64,000 nt of DNA from Streptomyces gilvus (GCF_022513565.1 NZ_JAKWBE010000001.1:682001-746000); one strand, 5' to 3'. Numbered from the stretch's first letter, positions 44,527-54,443 are shown. Translations and numbers: made by a program. Notes: a model not told the origin generated them from the sequence alone.

Positions 44527-44843
44527 CCCCCGCGGGCGGGCCACCGCCCAGGCCGATCACTCCGCCCAGTCGAGCTGATGCTCCGGCGTGCCCAACACCC
44601 TCCCTCGCCGCCTCCTGCCCTTCGGCCCGGACGCCGAGGTCCTCGAACCCGCATCCGTCCGAAGCCGGTTGGCCGAGACGGCCCGTGCCACGGCGGCCCG
44701 CTGCCCTGCTGGCCTCCCGTGACCGCCACCCAATGACGATGTGGGCCGGAGGCACATCTCCCTCCCCCGAAGGTGATGTGCCTCCGACCTTCCCCCGGCG
44801 CCGGACAGTGGTCCAGCTACCGCGTGGGGCGGGTCGTGTGCCG
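44527..44843. terminator. convergent gap with strong bidirectional hairpin
   Basis: The 317-bp gap between ctaG (rightward) and the metalloprotease (leftward) has no coding signal. At 44747-44786 a perfect 12-bp inverted repeat (CGGAGGCACATC ... GATGTGCCTCCG) with a C-rich/GAAGG centre forms a terminator serving both genes. Confidence 0.7.
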
Positions 44844-45929
44844 TCACCAGCACATGACCGCTGTTTCCCCCGGACCCCACGCGGAGTACAGACGGACTCG
44901 GACGTAGTAGCGGCGGCCCTTGACGAGGCGGGCCCTGATCGTGGCGTTGTGCGGTTCCCCGCCGTCGTCCCGGCCGGCGAGGTAGCGGGGTTCACCGTCC
45001 CGCTCCTCGAAGACCACCAGGACGGTGTCGCTCGCGCCGAACGCGCCCACGGTGTACTCGCGGGTCTCCGGCGGATCGATCGAGAAGTCGGCCTGCTCGC
45101 CCGGCCCGAGACCCAGCGGCACGGACCGGAACGGCACCAGGGCCGGCGGTTGCCGCGTGCCGGTGGGCGGGTACCAGCGCAGGGCGAACTCCTTGTCGGC
45201 CGGCGACAGCGTGCCCGGCGGGTGCAGACCGCCGCGGAACTGCTCCGGCTCCAGGATCAGCCCGTCCGGGAACGGATACTCCATGATCGACTGCGGGTCC
45301 CAGACGGAGCCGTTGGCCTCGTCCGGGTCCAGCTTGCGCAGGATGTTGAAGTACGTCCGGTCCCGGCCCCAGAAGTTCGGCGGGCCCGCGAGATCCGCGT
45401 ACACGGCCTCGTCGTCCCAGTGGATGCCGGCGAACGGGCTCTGGTGCTCGTGCAGCATCCCCAGCGCGTGTCCGATCTCGTGCAGCGCCGTCCCGCGCTC
45501 CCCGGGCGCGGTCAGGTCCCAGCCGAAGTTCATGGTCCGCTCGTGCTGCCCGGCCCGCAACGCGTCCCGGCCCACCGCCGACCAGGAGCCGTCACCGAGC
45601 TGGAAGCCGATCCGCAGTTCGGCCTCCGAGCGGTCGCCGACCTCGGTGAAGGTGATGCCGATGCCGAGGTCCCGCCACTCCTGGAAGCACGCGCGCACCA
45701 CGTCCCGCTGCCGCGAGGTGCCGACCCACGACACCCGGCGCACCGACCCGGTCCCGGGTACGGGAATGACCGACGCGTCGTTGTCGCCGTCGAAGAAGCA
45801 GTAGTGCAGGACCGTGCCGTTGACCCACATCCGGTGTCCCGAGACGAGCGCACTGAGCCGCTCGGCGGTCAGCCCCGGGGTGAAGGCGGGGGCCGACTGC
45901 GGCGCGAGGCTGCAGTAGCGTCCGGTCAT
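44844..45929 (-). CDS. metzincin-type zinc metalloprotease (M12/astacin-like)
   Basis: 361 residues. The zinc site is HEIGHALGMLHEH (HExxHxxGxxHE) and the Met-turn is SIMEYPF, both decisive for metzincins. There is no signal peptide: it begins TGRYCSLAPQSAPAF. A C-terminal ~100-residue beta-rich segment (EQADFSIDPPETREYTVGAFGASDTVLVVFEE, PC-like jelly roll) follows a Pro-rich linker. The apparent cytosolic or non-classical location is unusual for the family. It is divergent from the LuxR-type regulator. Confidence 0.88.
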   Translation of the reverse strand: MTGRYCSLAPQSAPAFTPGLTAERLSALVSGHRMWVNGTVLHYCFFDGDNDASVIPVPGTGSVRRVSWVGTSRQRDVVRACFQEWRDLGIGITFTEVGDRSEAELRIGFQLGDGSWSAVGRDALRAGQHERTMNFGWDLTAPGERGTALHEIGHALGMLHEHQSPFAGIHWDDEAVYADLAGPPNFWGRDRTYFNILRKLDPDEANGSVWDPQSIMEYPFPDGLILEPEQFRGGLHPPGTLSPADKEFALRWYPPTGTRQPPALVPFRSVPLGLGPGEQADFSIDPPETREYTVGAFGASDTVLVVFEERDGEPRYLAGRDDGGEPHNATIRARLVKGRRYYVRVRLYSAWGPGETAVMCW

Positions 45930-46025
45930 GCCGAACAGACTGCCGTGAGCAGGGTCACAGGCGCCTGAGTCGGGGTCTACTCAAGTCACCCTGTATCAGG
46001 GTTGAGTACCCGCGCTCATACTCCC

Positions 46026-47861
46026 GTGACGACCTTCGAACGCGACGCGAAGACCCTCGAACTGCCCTGGCGGTTCACCGGGCGCGAGGACGAGCTTGAG
46101 CTGATCCGCCGCGCCCTCACCGCCGGCCACCTCGGCATCGTGGTCACCGGCCCGGCGGGCTGCGGCAAGACCCGGCTGGTCACCGAGGCGGTCCGGGGCA
46201 GCGACCGGGCCCGCGCGGCCGGCACGCCCGGGACCCGGCACATCCCCTTCGCCGCGTTCGCCCACCTGCTGCCCGAGACGGTCTCCCTGCACCGCGCGGT
46301 CCAACTCCTATCCGGCGTACGGCTGCTGCTGATCGACGACGCCCATCTCCTGGACGACGCCTCGGCCGCCCTCGTCCACCAGCTCGCCGTGCACGGCCGT
46401 ACCCGGCTGATCGTCGTCGCCGCGGACGACGTCCCCTGCCCCGGTGCCGTCTCCCGCCTGTGGACCGGCGAGCTGCTGCCCCGCCTCGCCCTGGAACCGC
46501 TGCCCCGTGAGGACACCGAGCAACTCCTCGCGGCCGGCGTCGGCGGCCCCCTGGAGCCACTGACCCTCAACCGCCTGCTGCACCTGTCCCGGGGCGATCC
46601 GCGTCTGCTCCGCGACCTGGCCGACGCCCTGCGCGAACGCGGCCTGCTCACCCGCTGCCCGGAGACGGACCAGTGGACCTGGCGCGGCCCGCTCCCGCTG
46701 ACGGCGACCGTCCGCGAGCGCGGCGCGCGGCTGCTGGACCACCCCCAGGGCGGGGCTCTCACCCGGCTGGCCTTCTCGGAGCCTCTGCCGCTCGCGGTGG
46801 ACGACTTCGACCTCGGAGAGCTCGGGGACCTCGAAGCCCTGGAGGCCGATCATCTGATCCGCATCGACGACGACGGCGCCGTGCGCCTCGCCCGCCCTCT
46901 GCACGGCCCGGTGCTGCGGGCCGCGGCAGGCAGGCTGCGGGCCAGGCGCCTGGCCCGAACGCCGGAGCAGTGCGCGCCGGCGCTCGCCGCGGAGCGGGCG
47001 GCGTTGACGCGGGGGATCGAACAGACCGATGTGCGCGCGCTGCCGGCACCCGTGGGGGAGTGGCTCGCCCAGGAGGGCGTGCCGGTGCCGGCCGGCCACG
47101 CGGCCGTACGCGCGCGGTTCTCGCGGCTTCGGGGGGAGCTGCGGGAGGCGGCGGCCTGGGCGAGGGAGGGACTGCGGGAGGCGCCGGGCGACGTTTCCTG
47201 CCGTACCGAACTCGCCCTGGCCGCCGCGCAGTCGGGGGACACGGCCACCGCCGAGCGGGCCCTGGCGGGCCTGCCGGCCCTGGACGGGGCCGCCGCCTGG
47301 CTGGCGGTGGCCAGGGGGGACGTGGAGGGGGCGGCCCTTGAGGCGTTCGGCGCTGAGGACGCCTACGGCCTCTACGACGCCGTCCGGCTCGGCGTCCCGG
47401 AGAAGGTCGCCGACCGCCTTCCGGCCGGTGGGGTGTTCGCCCTGCACGCGCAGGCGCTGGCGCAGGCCGACGGACCGGGACTCGACCGCGCGGCCGAGGT
47501 GCTGGAGGAGCGCGGCTTCCTGCTCTTCGCCGCGGAGGCGCGGGCCCAGGCGGTACGGGCCCACCGCGACCCGCACGCCGCGCGCACGTCACGCACGCGT
47601 GCCGTCGCCCTGGCCCGCCGCTGCCAGGGGGCGCGCACCCCGGCCCTGTCCGGCCTGGTCCTGGGCGAACTGACCGCCCGTCAGCGGCAGATCGTCGCAC
47701 TCGCGGCGGCGGGCCTGAGCAACCGTCAGATCGCCGAGCGCCTGACCCTGTCCGTCCGCACGGTCGGCAACCACCTCTACGGCGCCTACGCCCGCCTCGG
47801 CGCGAACGACCGCTCGGCCCTTCCCTGGCTCATGGACCTCCCCGACACGGAGACGGCCTGA
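46026..47861 (+). CDS. ATPase-containing LuxR-family regulator
   Basis: 611 residues from GTG 46026. An AAA/STAND-like domain has Walker A GPAGCGKTR and Walker B-like RLLLIDDAHLLDDASA, followed by a helical region and a C-terminal GerE/LuxR DNA-binding domain (LTARQRQIVALAAAGLSNRQIAERLTLSVRTVGNHLYGAYARLG). Shorter than classic LAL regulators (about 900 residues), with a compact sensor section. Divergent from the metzincin gene by about 97 bp, so it may regulate it; no ligand is evident. Confidence 0.88.
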   Translation: MTTFERDAKTLELPWRFTGREDELELIRRALTAGHLGIVVTGPAGCGKTRLVTEAVRGSDRARAAGTPGTRHIPFAAFAHLLPETVSLHRAVQLLSGVRLLLIDDAHLLDDASAALVHQLAVHGRTRLIVVAADDVPCPGAVSRLWTGELLPRLALEPLPREDTEQLLAAGVGGPLEPLTLNRLLHLSRGDPRLLRDLADALRERGLLTRCPETDQWTWRGPLPLTATVRERGARLLDHPQGGALTRLAFSEPLPLAVDDFDLGELGDLEALEADHLIRIDDDGAVRLARPLHGPVLRAAAGRLRARRLARTPEQCAPALAAERAALTRGIEQTDVRALPAPVGEWLAQEGVPVPAGHAAVRARFSRLRGELREAAAWAREGLREAPGDVSCRTELALAAAQSGDTATAERALAGLPALDGAAAWLAVARGDVEGAALEAFGAEDAYGLYDAVRLGVPEKVADRLPAGGVFALHAQALAQADGPGLDRAAEVLEERGFLLFAAEARAQAVRAHRDPHAARTSRTRAVALARRCQGARTPALSGLVLGELTARQRQIVALAAAGLSNRQIAERLTLSVRTVGNHLYGAYARLGANDRSALPWLMDLPDTETA

Positions 47862-47873
47862 GCCCCCCGAACA

Positions 47874-47915
47874 GGCGGTCTGACCCCCGGTATTCGGGGG
47901 AGGGGTCAGGCCGCC
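47874..47915. terminator. bidirectional terminator hairpin
   Basis: An inverted repeat with core CTGACCCC (47880-47887) and GGGGTCAG (47902-47909), extended by GGCGG/CCGCC on the outside and GC pairs inside, between the convergent LuxR regulator and the next gene. Confidence 0.8.
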
Positions 47916-47936
47916 CCCTCATGCCCCGGCACGTCG

Positions 47937-48425
47937 TCAGGAGTACGTCCAGCGCCAGGCGTTGGACCGGTACTCGCAGGTGATCGATTCACCGCCCGCC
48001 GTCGTCGTGACGGCGCCGTGGTCACTGTTGCGGCAGAACTGCCCGGCCGAGTAGCAGTTCCCCGCGTTGGACACGATGGAGCACGTACCCGTGCTGCCCT
48101 GATCCCCGCCGCCCGTGTCGGCGGACTTGACGGTGGTGGCGGTCCTGGTGACGGTGACCGTGGGAGCGGGCTTCGCCTTGGCGGTGACGGTCTCGGTGAC
48201 CGTGGGCGCGGGTTCGGGGGCGGCCGTCACGGTCGCGGTGACGGTCGTCGCCGGCTTGACCTTGGCCACTACGGGCTGCTGGCCGCCGTCCCCGGCGGAG
48301 GTCACGAGCGCACCCGCCAGCAACAGCCCCGCGCCGCCGAACCAGACCCGCTTGCGCTTGCGGAGCGGACGGGTGTCGGGCGGGCGGGGCGCCGGCGGTA
48401 TGGGTGCGGTGTACGGGTTGGTCAT
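47937..48425 (-). CDS. membrane-anchored Thr/Val-rich protein, unknown
   Basis: 162 residues from ATG 48425, just after GGGGGACGAG. Pro-rich cytosolic tail (PYTAPIPPAPRPPDTRP), basic stretch RKRKRVW, one membrane helix (FGGAGLLLAGALVTSA), then a repetitive linker of TVTATVT/PAPTVTETVT units. An extracellular Cys-rich end has four Cys (TCSIV, NCYSAGQFCRNS, ITCEYR), probably two disulfides. Family not recognised; likely a surface-displayed domain. Confidence 0.75.
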   Translation of the reverse strand: MTNPYTAPIPPAPRPPDTRPLRKRKRVWFGGAGLLLAGALVTSAGDGGQQPVVAKVKPATTVTATVTAAPEPAPTVTETVTAKAKPAPTVTVTRTATTVKSADTGGGDQGSTGTCSIVSNAGNCYSAGQFCRNSDHGAVTTTAGGESITCEYRSNAWRWTYS

Positions 48426-48522
48426 CTCGTCCCCCTGGTTGTTCGGGTGGAGTGACCGTAGGGCCCGCACGGCTTTGTGTGTAGGTGATGTGCGGGATCG
48501 GTGATCCAACCGTGATCGGTGT

Positions 48523-49584
48523 TTAAGTCTGGTCCTCGCCGTCGTTGGCCGCGTACGGGTGTACCTGGCGGTCGTCGTTGAACGGGATGAACCAGTCGTT
48601 CACTCCGAGGCCGTCCGTGGCCGGCTCGTACAGCCACTCGTGGTCGACGTCCTCGCACACGGTGGCGGTGAAGAACTCCAGGGCCGTGCCGACCTCCTCG
48701 GTGAGCAGGCCGTGCAGGTCGGCCGTCACCTCGGCCTGGGCGAGCAGGAACTTCATCAGCAACTCCTCGGCGACACAGCTCAGTTCGCCGAAGTGCGGCT
48801 GGGCGAGGCGTCCGGTCAGGGTGATCGCCGTGACGATCAGGCGGCGCGCGAACAGGACCGTGTACTGGAGGGCGAACCGCGACGGCAGGTCGTCGAGGAT
48901 CATGAACGGCGCGTCGCTCTCGGCGACGGTCGGGCCCTCCTCCTCCAGTCCCGCCAGGTCCGTGAACAGCTGGTCGACGAGGAGGTCGACGGCGTGGACG
49001 ACGGCCCCGGCCGCGACCTCCGCCGCCTCACGGCCGACGGTTCCCTTCTCGTCGGCGCAACCGAAGGCCGACAGCGGGAAGGCCCGCAGGCTCGGGGCGA
49101 GCGAGCGCAGTCGGACGCGCATCTCCTCGATCTCGGCCTCGTCCAGCCGGGACGGCGCGGCAGCGGGTCCGAACTCCGCGTGCCGACGCGCGCGTTCGGC
49201 GGGGTCGGCCGGCGGCGCGTCGGGGCCGTCGGCCGCGTCGAGGCTCTCCTGCAGCAGATCGGGGTGCAGATCCACCTCGCACCGCGTGATCTCCCAGTCC
49301 GCCAGCAACTCACTGCGCTCCAGCAGCTCCGCCACGACCTCACGCGCCGCGTCCTCGGCGAACTCCAGCGCCGGCGCGTCGACGAAGAGCTTCAGCAGGG
49401 CTCCTTCGGGATGGACGGCGATGAGGTCGTCCGTCAGATCGACCTCCATCCCGTCGGGACCCTCGATAGCCTCGATCGAGTCGAGGCCCTTGCGCAGCAG
49501 GAAGATCACGCCCTCGCGCTGCAGGGCGTCGAGTTCCTGGGCACCCCGAGCGAGGTGCACGTCCACAGTCACCGCATATGTCAC
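48523..49584 (-). CDS. conserved-looking cytosolic protein next to the CHAT gene, unknown
   Basis: 353 residues from GTG 49584 (the frame extends further upstream without a ribosome site). Acidic, mostly helical in appearance, no membrane span. Segments such as AVHPEGALLKLFVDAPALEF and LQYTVLFARRLIVTAITLTGRL are hydrophobic and probably buried. No known motif was recognised. It shares direction with the CHAT protease gene 65 bp away and might be its substrate or partner. Confidence 0.75.
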   Translation of the reverse strand: MTYAVTVDVHLARGAQELDALQREGVIFLLRKGLDSIEAIEGPDGMEVDLTDDLIAVHPEGALLKLFVDAPALEFAEDAAREVVAELLERSELLADWEITRCEVDLHPDLLQESLDAADGPDAPPADPAERARRHAEFGPAAAPSRLDEAEIEEMRVRLRSLAPSLRAFPLSAFGCADEKGTVGREAAEVAAGAVVHAVDLLVDQLFTDLAGLEEEGPTVAESDAPFMILDDLPSRFALQYTVLFARRLIVTAITLTGRLAQPHFGELSCVAEELLMKFLLAQAEVTADLHGLLTEEVGTALEFFTATVCEDVDHEWLYEPATDGLGVNDWFIPFNDDRQVHPYAANDGEDQT

Positions 49585-49648
49585 ACGATCATGGTGCCTG
49601 AGCCGCCGCGTCCACGGCAGAGGAACCCCCACCCAACCCCCGCCCTCC

Positions 49649-52288
49649 TCATGCCGCCCCGAACGCCGTGAACGCCCACCCCGTCGCCTGGTGCAGCGCG
49701 TCGTCCGGCAGCGCGGCCCGCGCGTCGCGCAGCGCCTCCGCCAGGGACAGCCCGTCGGCGAGCCCCTTGTGCAGCGCGAGCATCAGCGGCACCACCGCGT
49801 GGTCGTTGACCGGCGCGCTGCTCGCCACCACCCCGGCCGTGCCCAGCGGCAGCAGCGCGGTGACCAGACCGAGCAGTTCGTCGGCGCCCACCGCGGCGAG
49901 CCGTGCGGTGTCGCAGCTGGAGAGGATGATCCGGTACGGGCTGCGGTCCAGCCGCTCGAAGTCATGGACGATCAGCGGCCCGTCGGCCATCCGCAGCGAG
50001 GAGAACAGCGGACTGTCGGCGCGGAACGTGCCGTGCGCGGCGATGTGCGCGAGCGCGGCCCCGTCCAGCTCCGCCAACACCCTCGGCACGCGCGCGTCCT
50101 CGTGCTCCAGCAGCGTCGGCCTGCCGTACCGGTCGGCGAGTTCGGGCACCTCCGCCCCACCGGTCGCCAGCCCCGGCCCGCGCACCAGCACATGACGGTC
50201 GCGCGGCGGCGGCTCGGTCTCCCGCGCCCGCAGCCAGCCGCTCGCCGACGGCGACACACTGAGCACCCGTTCCCGCAGCGCCGGCAGCAGCGCCCAGGGC
50301 ACACGGTGCAGCCGGCCCGGCGGTACGACCACGACGGGCCCGGAGCCCAGATGCGCCGCGGCCGGGCCGAGCAGCAGCTCCTCCAGGCGCCGCCCCATGG
50401 CCTCCACCAGCGGCAGCCGCGCGTCCGCGCCGGGGTGGGCCAGCCGCCGCAGCCCCGCCTGCACGTGCTCCGCCTCGGCCTCGGCGTCCGCGAGCAGCCC
50501 CGCCTCGAACCGCCGTACCCGCCCGTCCCCGCACAGCAGCACCTGCACCCGGCCGTCCAGCACGGCGAGCTCCACCAGCCGGGTCCCGCCCAGCCGGTCC
50601 AGCAGCCGGGCGGGGTCGAAGCGGTCCTCGGCGCCGGGCCTGGCGCCGCGCATGTGCAGGGTGCGGGCGCGGATCTCCCGTTCCAGGCGCCGCTGTTCGC
50701 GCTCCAGGGCCGGAACGGGACGGCCGCCGCCGCGGGCCTCCTCCGCGCGCGCGGCGATCTCCCGGAAGGCGGTCAGCCGGCCGAGCAGCTCCGGATCGGC
50801 CGGCGGCCGGGCCGGTGGCGTGGACAGGGCGGTGGCCCGCCAGCGCTCGCTCCACATCAGCAGCCGGCGCGGCTCGCCGGAGTCCAGGCTGACCCGCTGG
50901 GCCAGCGCGGCCAGTTCCGCGCCCTGCGCGGTGGCGCGGGCCCGCAGCTCCGAGGCGCCCAGCGTCATCCGGTGGTCGTCGAGCACGTCGAGCCCGCGCC
51001 GGCACGCCTCCAGGACGCCCCGCCGGGAACCGGCGACCCGGGCCCGCAGCGCCTGCGCCGCCCATCCGGTCATCCGGGCCAGCGGCGGCCCGCTGTGCCG
51101 GCTGCGCGCGGCGACGGCCAGATGCCGTTCCGCGTCCTGCGTCCAGTCCAACGACAGCGCGATACGGCCCGCCAGCAGGGAGGCCTCGGGAGCGGCCGGC
51201 GCGCCGAAGGAGGCGAGCCGTTCGGCGACCGCGGCCGCCTCCGCGACCAGGCGTCCCGAGGCCCGCCCGGCGGCCAACCGTGCCTCGATCAGCACCAGCC
51301 GGGCATGCGTCTCCCACCAGGGCCGACGCTGCCCGGCGAACAGCCGCACGGCCAGCGCGGCGCGCGCGATCGCGGTGTTGGCGTCACCCGCGAGGCGGGC
51401 CGCCCGGGCGGCGACCAGCAGCAGCTCCGCCTTGCGGGTGGACTGCCCGCCGATGCCGTCGATCGCCCCGATCGCCGCGTCTGCCACGGCGAGCGCCTCC
51501 GGGGCGAGTCCGGCCGCCATCAGCACCTCGCAGCGCCGGATGGAGAGCATGAACGACGGCGTGCCGAGCTTGGCGTACCGCTCGTCGGCCTCGTCCAGCA
51601 GCCGCAGCGCGACCGGCACGTCACCCTGCCGGAAGGCGGCGAGACCCCGGCTCTCCACGACGTCCGCCTTGTCGTGGTCCTGGCCGGTGGTGTCCCACAG
51701 CGCCTCGGCCGCCGCGAAGTCGGCGTCCGCCCGGTCCACGGCGCCGAGCGCCAGATGCACGGTGGCCCGCAGGGTCAGCGCCCGCGCCGTCCAGATGACG
51801 TCGTCGACCTGCCGCAGCACGGGAATCGCCCGCCGTACGTCCTCCAGCGCCTCGCGGTGGCGGCCCAGCACCCAGGAGGCGTAGGCCCGGCGGAAGAGCA
51901 CCCGCGCGCGGGTGTGCCCGCTGCTGACGGCGACACCCCGCTCCAGCGCCTCCAGACCCTGCCGGGTGCGGCCCGCGTGGATCAGCGCGACGCCGAGCGC
52001 GGCCAGGACGTCGGCCTCCCGGTCCGGGGACTGTGCGCGCACGGCGAGATCGCGGGCGCGGCGCAAATGATGCAGGGCAAGCCTGAGGTCGCCCCAGTCC
52101 CGCTGCCAGATCCCGATCGCCTGGTGCGCCACGGAGGCGTGCCACGGCGACGGGTCGTCCTCCAGCACGCCCCGGGCCCGCGCCAGGGCCTCGTTCGGGG
52201 CGGCGAACACCATCGGCAGCAGTTCGAGAACCGAGTCGCTTCCCGCTGTCACCCCACGGATGGTAGTGGCCCTGGTTGCACCCGACAC
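49649..52288 (-). CDS. CHAT-domain (caspase-like) protein with TPR-like repeats
   Basis: About 879 residues (866 if GTG 52252 is the start). The first ~550 residues form helical TPR-like repeats (ALHHLRRARDLAVRAQSPDREADVLAALGVALIHAGRTRQGLEALERG and similar). The C-terminal CHAT caspase fold has the catalytic His in LAHIAAHGTF (about residue 751) and the Cys in ILSSCDTAR (about 791). CHAT proteases cleave partner proteins in bacterial stress and immune circuits. It is transcribed away from a subtilisin gene from a shared 83-bp promoter region. Confidence 0.92.
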   Translation of the reverse strand: MSGATRATTIRGVTAGSDSVLELLPMVFAAPNEALARARGVLEDDPSPWHASVAHQAIGIWQRDWGDLRLALHHLRRARDLAVRAQSPDREADVLAALGVALIHAGRTRQGLEALERGVAVSSGHTRARVLFRRAYASWVLGRHREALEDVRRAIPVLRQVDDVIWTARALTLRATVHLALGAVDRADADFAAAEALWDTTGQDHDKADVVESRGLAAFRQGDVPVALRLLDEADERYAKLGTPSFMLSIRRCEVLMAAGLAPEALAVADAAIGAIDGIGGQSTRKAELLLVAARAARLAGDANTAIARAALAVRLFAGQRRPWWETHARLVLIEARLAAGRASGRLVAEAAAVAERLASFGAPAAPEASLLAGRIALSLDWTQDAERHLAVAARSRHSGPPLARMTGWAAQALRARVAGSRRGVLEACRRGLDVLDDHRMTLGASELRARATAQGAELAALAQRVSLDSGEPRRLLMWSERWRATALSTPPARPPADPELLGRLTAFREIAARAEEARGGGRPVPALEREQRRLEREIRARTLHMRGARPGAEDRFDPARLLDRLGGTRLVELAVLDGRVQVLLCGDGRVRRFEAGLLADAEAEAEHVQAGLRRLAHPGADARLPLVEAMGRRLEELLLGPAAAHLGSGPVVVVPPGRLHRVPWALLPALRERVLSVSPSASGWLRARETEPPPRDRHVLVRGPGLATGGAEVPELADRYGRPTLLEHEDARVPRVLAELDGAALAHIAAHGTFRADSPLFSSLRMADGPLIVHDFERLDRSPYRIILSSCDTARLAAVGADELLGLVTALLPLGTAGVVASSAPVNDHAVVPLMLALHKGLADGLSLAEALRDARAALPDDALHQATGWAFTAFGAA

Positions 52289-52371
52289 CGGTTTGGCGCT
52301 GTATCAGCTGTATCAATGAACGGCTCGGCGACTCTGACTGACGACAGTCGCCTCAAGGGGGAGGACACGCC

Positions 52372-53808
52372 ATGGCACCACAGCGATTCCACGAACAGTT
52401 CGACCAGATCCAGCGTTCCATGCCCGACGTCCCCCTGGCGCTGGGGCCGGACGACGCGGCGGAGTTCATCTACGAGAAGGGCGTGGTCCTCGCCCGGGAC
52501 GGCGAGGAGGCGCGGCTCGTCGAGGACACCGTGCGCGACCACTTCACGGCCGCCACCGGCCTCAGCGGCGACCAGGTGCGCCGGGCGGGCCCGCAGACCA
52601 ACCGCTCGGGCGTCACCCGCATCCAGGTCGGCGACCCCGGCCACGGCGACCGGCGCGGCGACCGGGCCGTGGCGCACGCCCTGCGCTCGATGCGCGAGCA
52701 CGAGGGCCGCGCCGGACGCCGGCTGGTCAGCCGCAACCACGTGGTGTCCATCGCGGTCAACTCCTGCCCGGGCGACGAGCCCGTGCCCTCGCCGCTCACC
52801 CAGGGCACCAACCCGGTCTCCAGCGAGCTGCCCCACGACCCCGACAGCGCCGTCGGCGTCCTGGTCGTCGACAACGGCCTCACGCACGACTACGGGCTGG
52901 TCCCGCTGCTCGCCCATGTCCAGGGCGACCTGTACGGCACCGAGACCGACAGCGCGGGCAACCTGCTGCAGTACGTCGGCCACGGCACGTTCATCGCCGG
53001 ACTCGTGGCGGCCGTGGCGCCCAACACCGACATCACCGTCCGCAGCACCCTCAACGACGCAGGTGCCGTCCTGGAGTCCGAGTTCGGCCAGCGGCTGTTC
53101 GACGCGGTCGACGCGAACGGCTGGCCGGACATCATCAGCCTCTCCGCCGGCACCTCCAACGGCCGCACCGACGGCCTGCTGGGCGTGGAGAGCTTCATGC
53201 AGGCACTGCGCGAGCAGCGCACCCTGCTGGTCGCGGCGGCCGGCAACAACTCCAGCGCCACCCCCTTCTGGCCCGCCGCCTACGCCTCTCTGCCCGACTA
53301 CCAGGACTCCGTGCTGTCGGTCGGCGCCCTGCGCAGCGACGGCGAGTTCGGCGCGTGCTTCACCAACCACGGCGCTTGGGTCAACGCGTACGCCCCCGGC
53401 GAGCGCCTCACCAGCACCCTGACCGGCTTCGACGCGCCCGTGCCGTACGTGTACCAGCACACGACGTACGACGCCTGCCGCTACGGCTTCACCTACGCCT
53501 GCACCTGTCAGTACCCGCGCCACACCGGAGTGCTCAGCGAGACCGGCGCGGCCACACCCGGCAAGGCCGACCAGGTGATGTTCGAGGGCTACGCGCACTG
53601 GAGCGGCACCTCCTTCGCCACCCCGGTGGCCGCGGGGCTCGTCGCCGCCTACATGACCGCCAACAAGGAGAGCGACCCGCGCGTGGCCCGTACCCAGTTG
53701 CTGGCCGGGAACACCACGTACGCGGAAGTGCGCGGGGCGCACGCTCCGGCGCTGCTCCCGGCGGGTTGGCGCCCCTCGCCGGTCACGCTGCTCGCCGCAC
53801 CCGCATGA
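52372..53808 (+). CDS. subtilisin-like (S8) serine protease without signal peptide
   Basis: 478 residues. The catalytic triad is visible: Asp in GVLVVDNGL (about 167), His in GHGTFIAGLVAAVAP (about 205), Ser in WSGTSFATPVAAGLVAA (about 413), with oxyanion Asn in AAAGNNSSA. The N-terminal ~150 residues are a non-secretory pro- or sensor region. There is a Cys-rich insertion (DACRYGFTYACTCQY) before the Ser motif. Divergent from the CHAT gene and followed by sigma factor and small-protein genes, so the protease is probably part of one cytosolic pathway. Confidence 0.92.
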   Translation: MAPQRFHEQFDQIQRSMPDVPLALGPDDAAEFIYEKGVVLARDGEEARLVEDTVRDHFTAATGLSGDQVRRAGPQTNRSGVTRIQVGDPGHGDRRGDRAVAHALRSMREHEGRAGRRLVSRNHVVSIAVNSCPGDEPVPSPLTQGTNPVSSELPHDPDSAVGVLVVDNGLTHDYGLVPLLAHVQGDLYGTETDSAGNLLQYVGHGTFIAGLVAAVAPNTDITVRSTLNDAGAVLESEFGQRLFDAVDANGWPDIISLSAGTSNGRTDGLLGVESFMQALREQRTLLVAAAGNNSSATPFWPAAYASLPDYQDSVLSVGALRSDGEFGACFTNHGAWVNAYAPGERLTSTLTGFDAPVPYVYQHTTYDACRYGFTYACTCQYPRHTGVLSETGAATPGKADQVMFEGYAHWSGTSFATPVAAGLVAAYMTANKESDPRVARTQLLAGNTTYAEVRGAHAPALLPAGWRPSPVTLLAAPA

Positions 53809-53867
53809 GGTGCGGAACCTCCCCCTCCACGGCGTACGATGACAGGCCGTACACGAGGAGTGGGGCC

Positions 53868-54443
53868 GTGGAACGAGGAGAAGTCGGCGCGCAGGTCAGG
53901 TCCGCCGTCGACGGCGACGCTGCGGCCTGGAAGGCACTCGTGGAGGGGCTGAGCCCACTGGTGTGGTCCGTCGTGCGCTCGCACCGGCTGTCCGACGCCG
54001 ACGCGCACGAGGTGTACCAGACCGTGTGGTTCCGCTTCGCCCAGCACCTGGGGCGCATCCGGGAACCCGACAAGGCCGGGTCCTGGCTGGCGAGCACCGC
54101 GCGGCACGAGTGCCTGAAGGTGCTCAAGAGCATGCGGCGGCTCACTCCGACGGACGATCCCCAGCTGCTCGACCGGGTCAGCGAGGACCGTACGCCCGAG
54201 CAGTCGTTGCTCGATCTGGAGGAGGCCGACGCCCAGACCGAGCGCATCCGGCACCTGTGGCAGGAGTTCGAGGAACTGGGCGAGCGGTGCAGGCAGTTGC
54301 TGCGGGTCCTGATGGCCTCGCCGCCGCCCAGCTACCAGGAGGTGTCCGCGGCCCTCGGGATCGCCGTGGGCAGCATCGGCCCGCTGCGCCAGCGCTGTCT
54401 GCGGCGCCTGCGGGCGCGACTCGAGGCACGGGGGGCGGTGTGA
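53868..54443 (+). CDS. ECF-type RNA polymerase sigma factor
   Basis: 191 residues from GTG 53868 with GAGGAG upstream. Region 2 is seen in LSPLVWSVVRSHRLSDADAHEVYQTVWFRFAQHL and GSWLASTARHECLKVL; region 4 in LWQEFEELGERCRQLLRVLM and SYQEVSAALGIAVGSIGPLRQRCLRRLRARL. It lies 59 bp after the S8 protease and overlaps the next gene. Probably couples transcription to the protease/CHAT block. Confidence 0.92.
   Translation: MERGEVGAQVRSAVDGDAAAWKALVEGLSPLVWSVVRSHRLSDADAHEVYQTVWFRFAQHLGRIREPDKAGSWLASTARHECLKVLKSMRRLTPTDDPQLLDRVSEDRTPEQSLLDLEEADAQTERIRHLWQEFEELGERCRQLLRVLMASPPPSYQEVSAALGIAVGSIGPLRQRCLRRLRARLEARGAV

Noticed and set aside
43113..45968. Long plus-strand frame over the CtaG and metalloprotease region
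   Set aside because: Shadow of the well-supported ctaG (another frame) and of the minus-strand metzincin.
48545..53422. 1625-codon plus-strand frame over the CHAT region
   Set aside because: Ser/Ala/Arg-rich antisense shadow of the CHAT gene and overlap with the true S8 protease frame.
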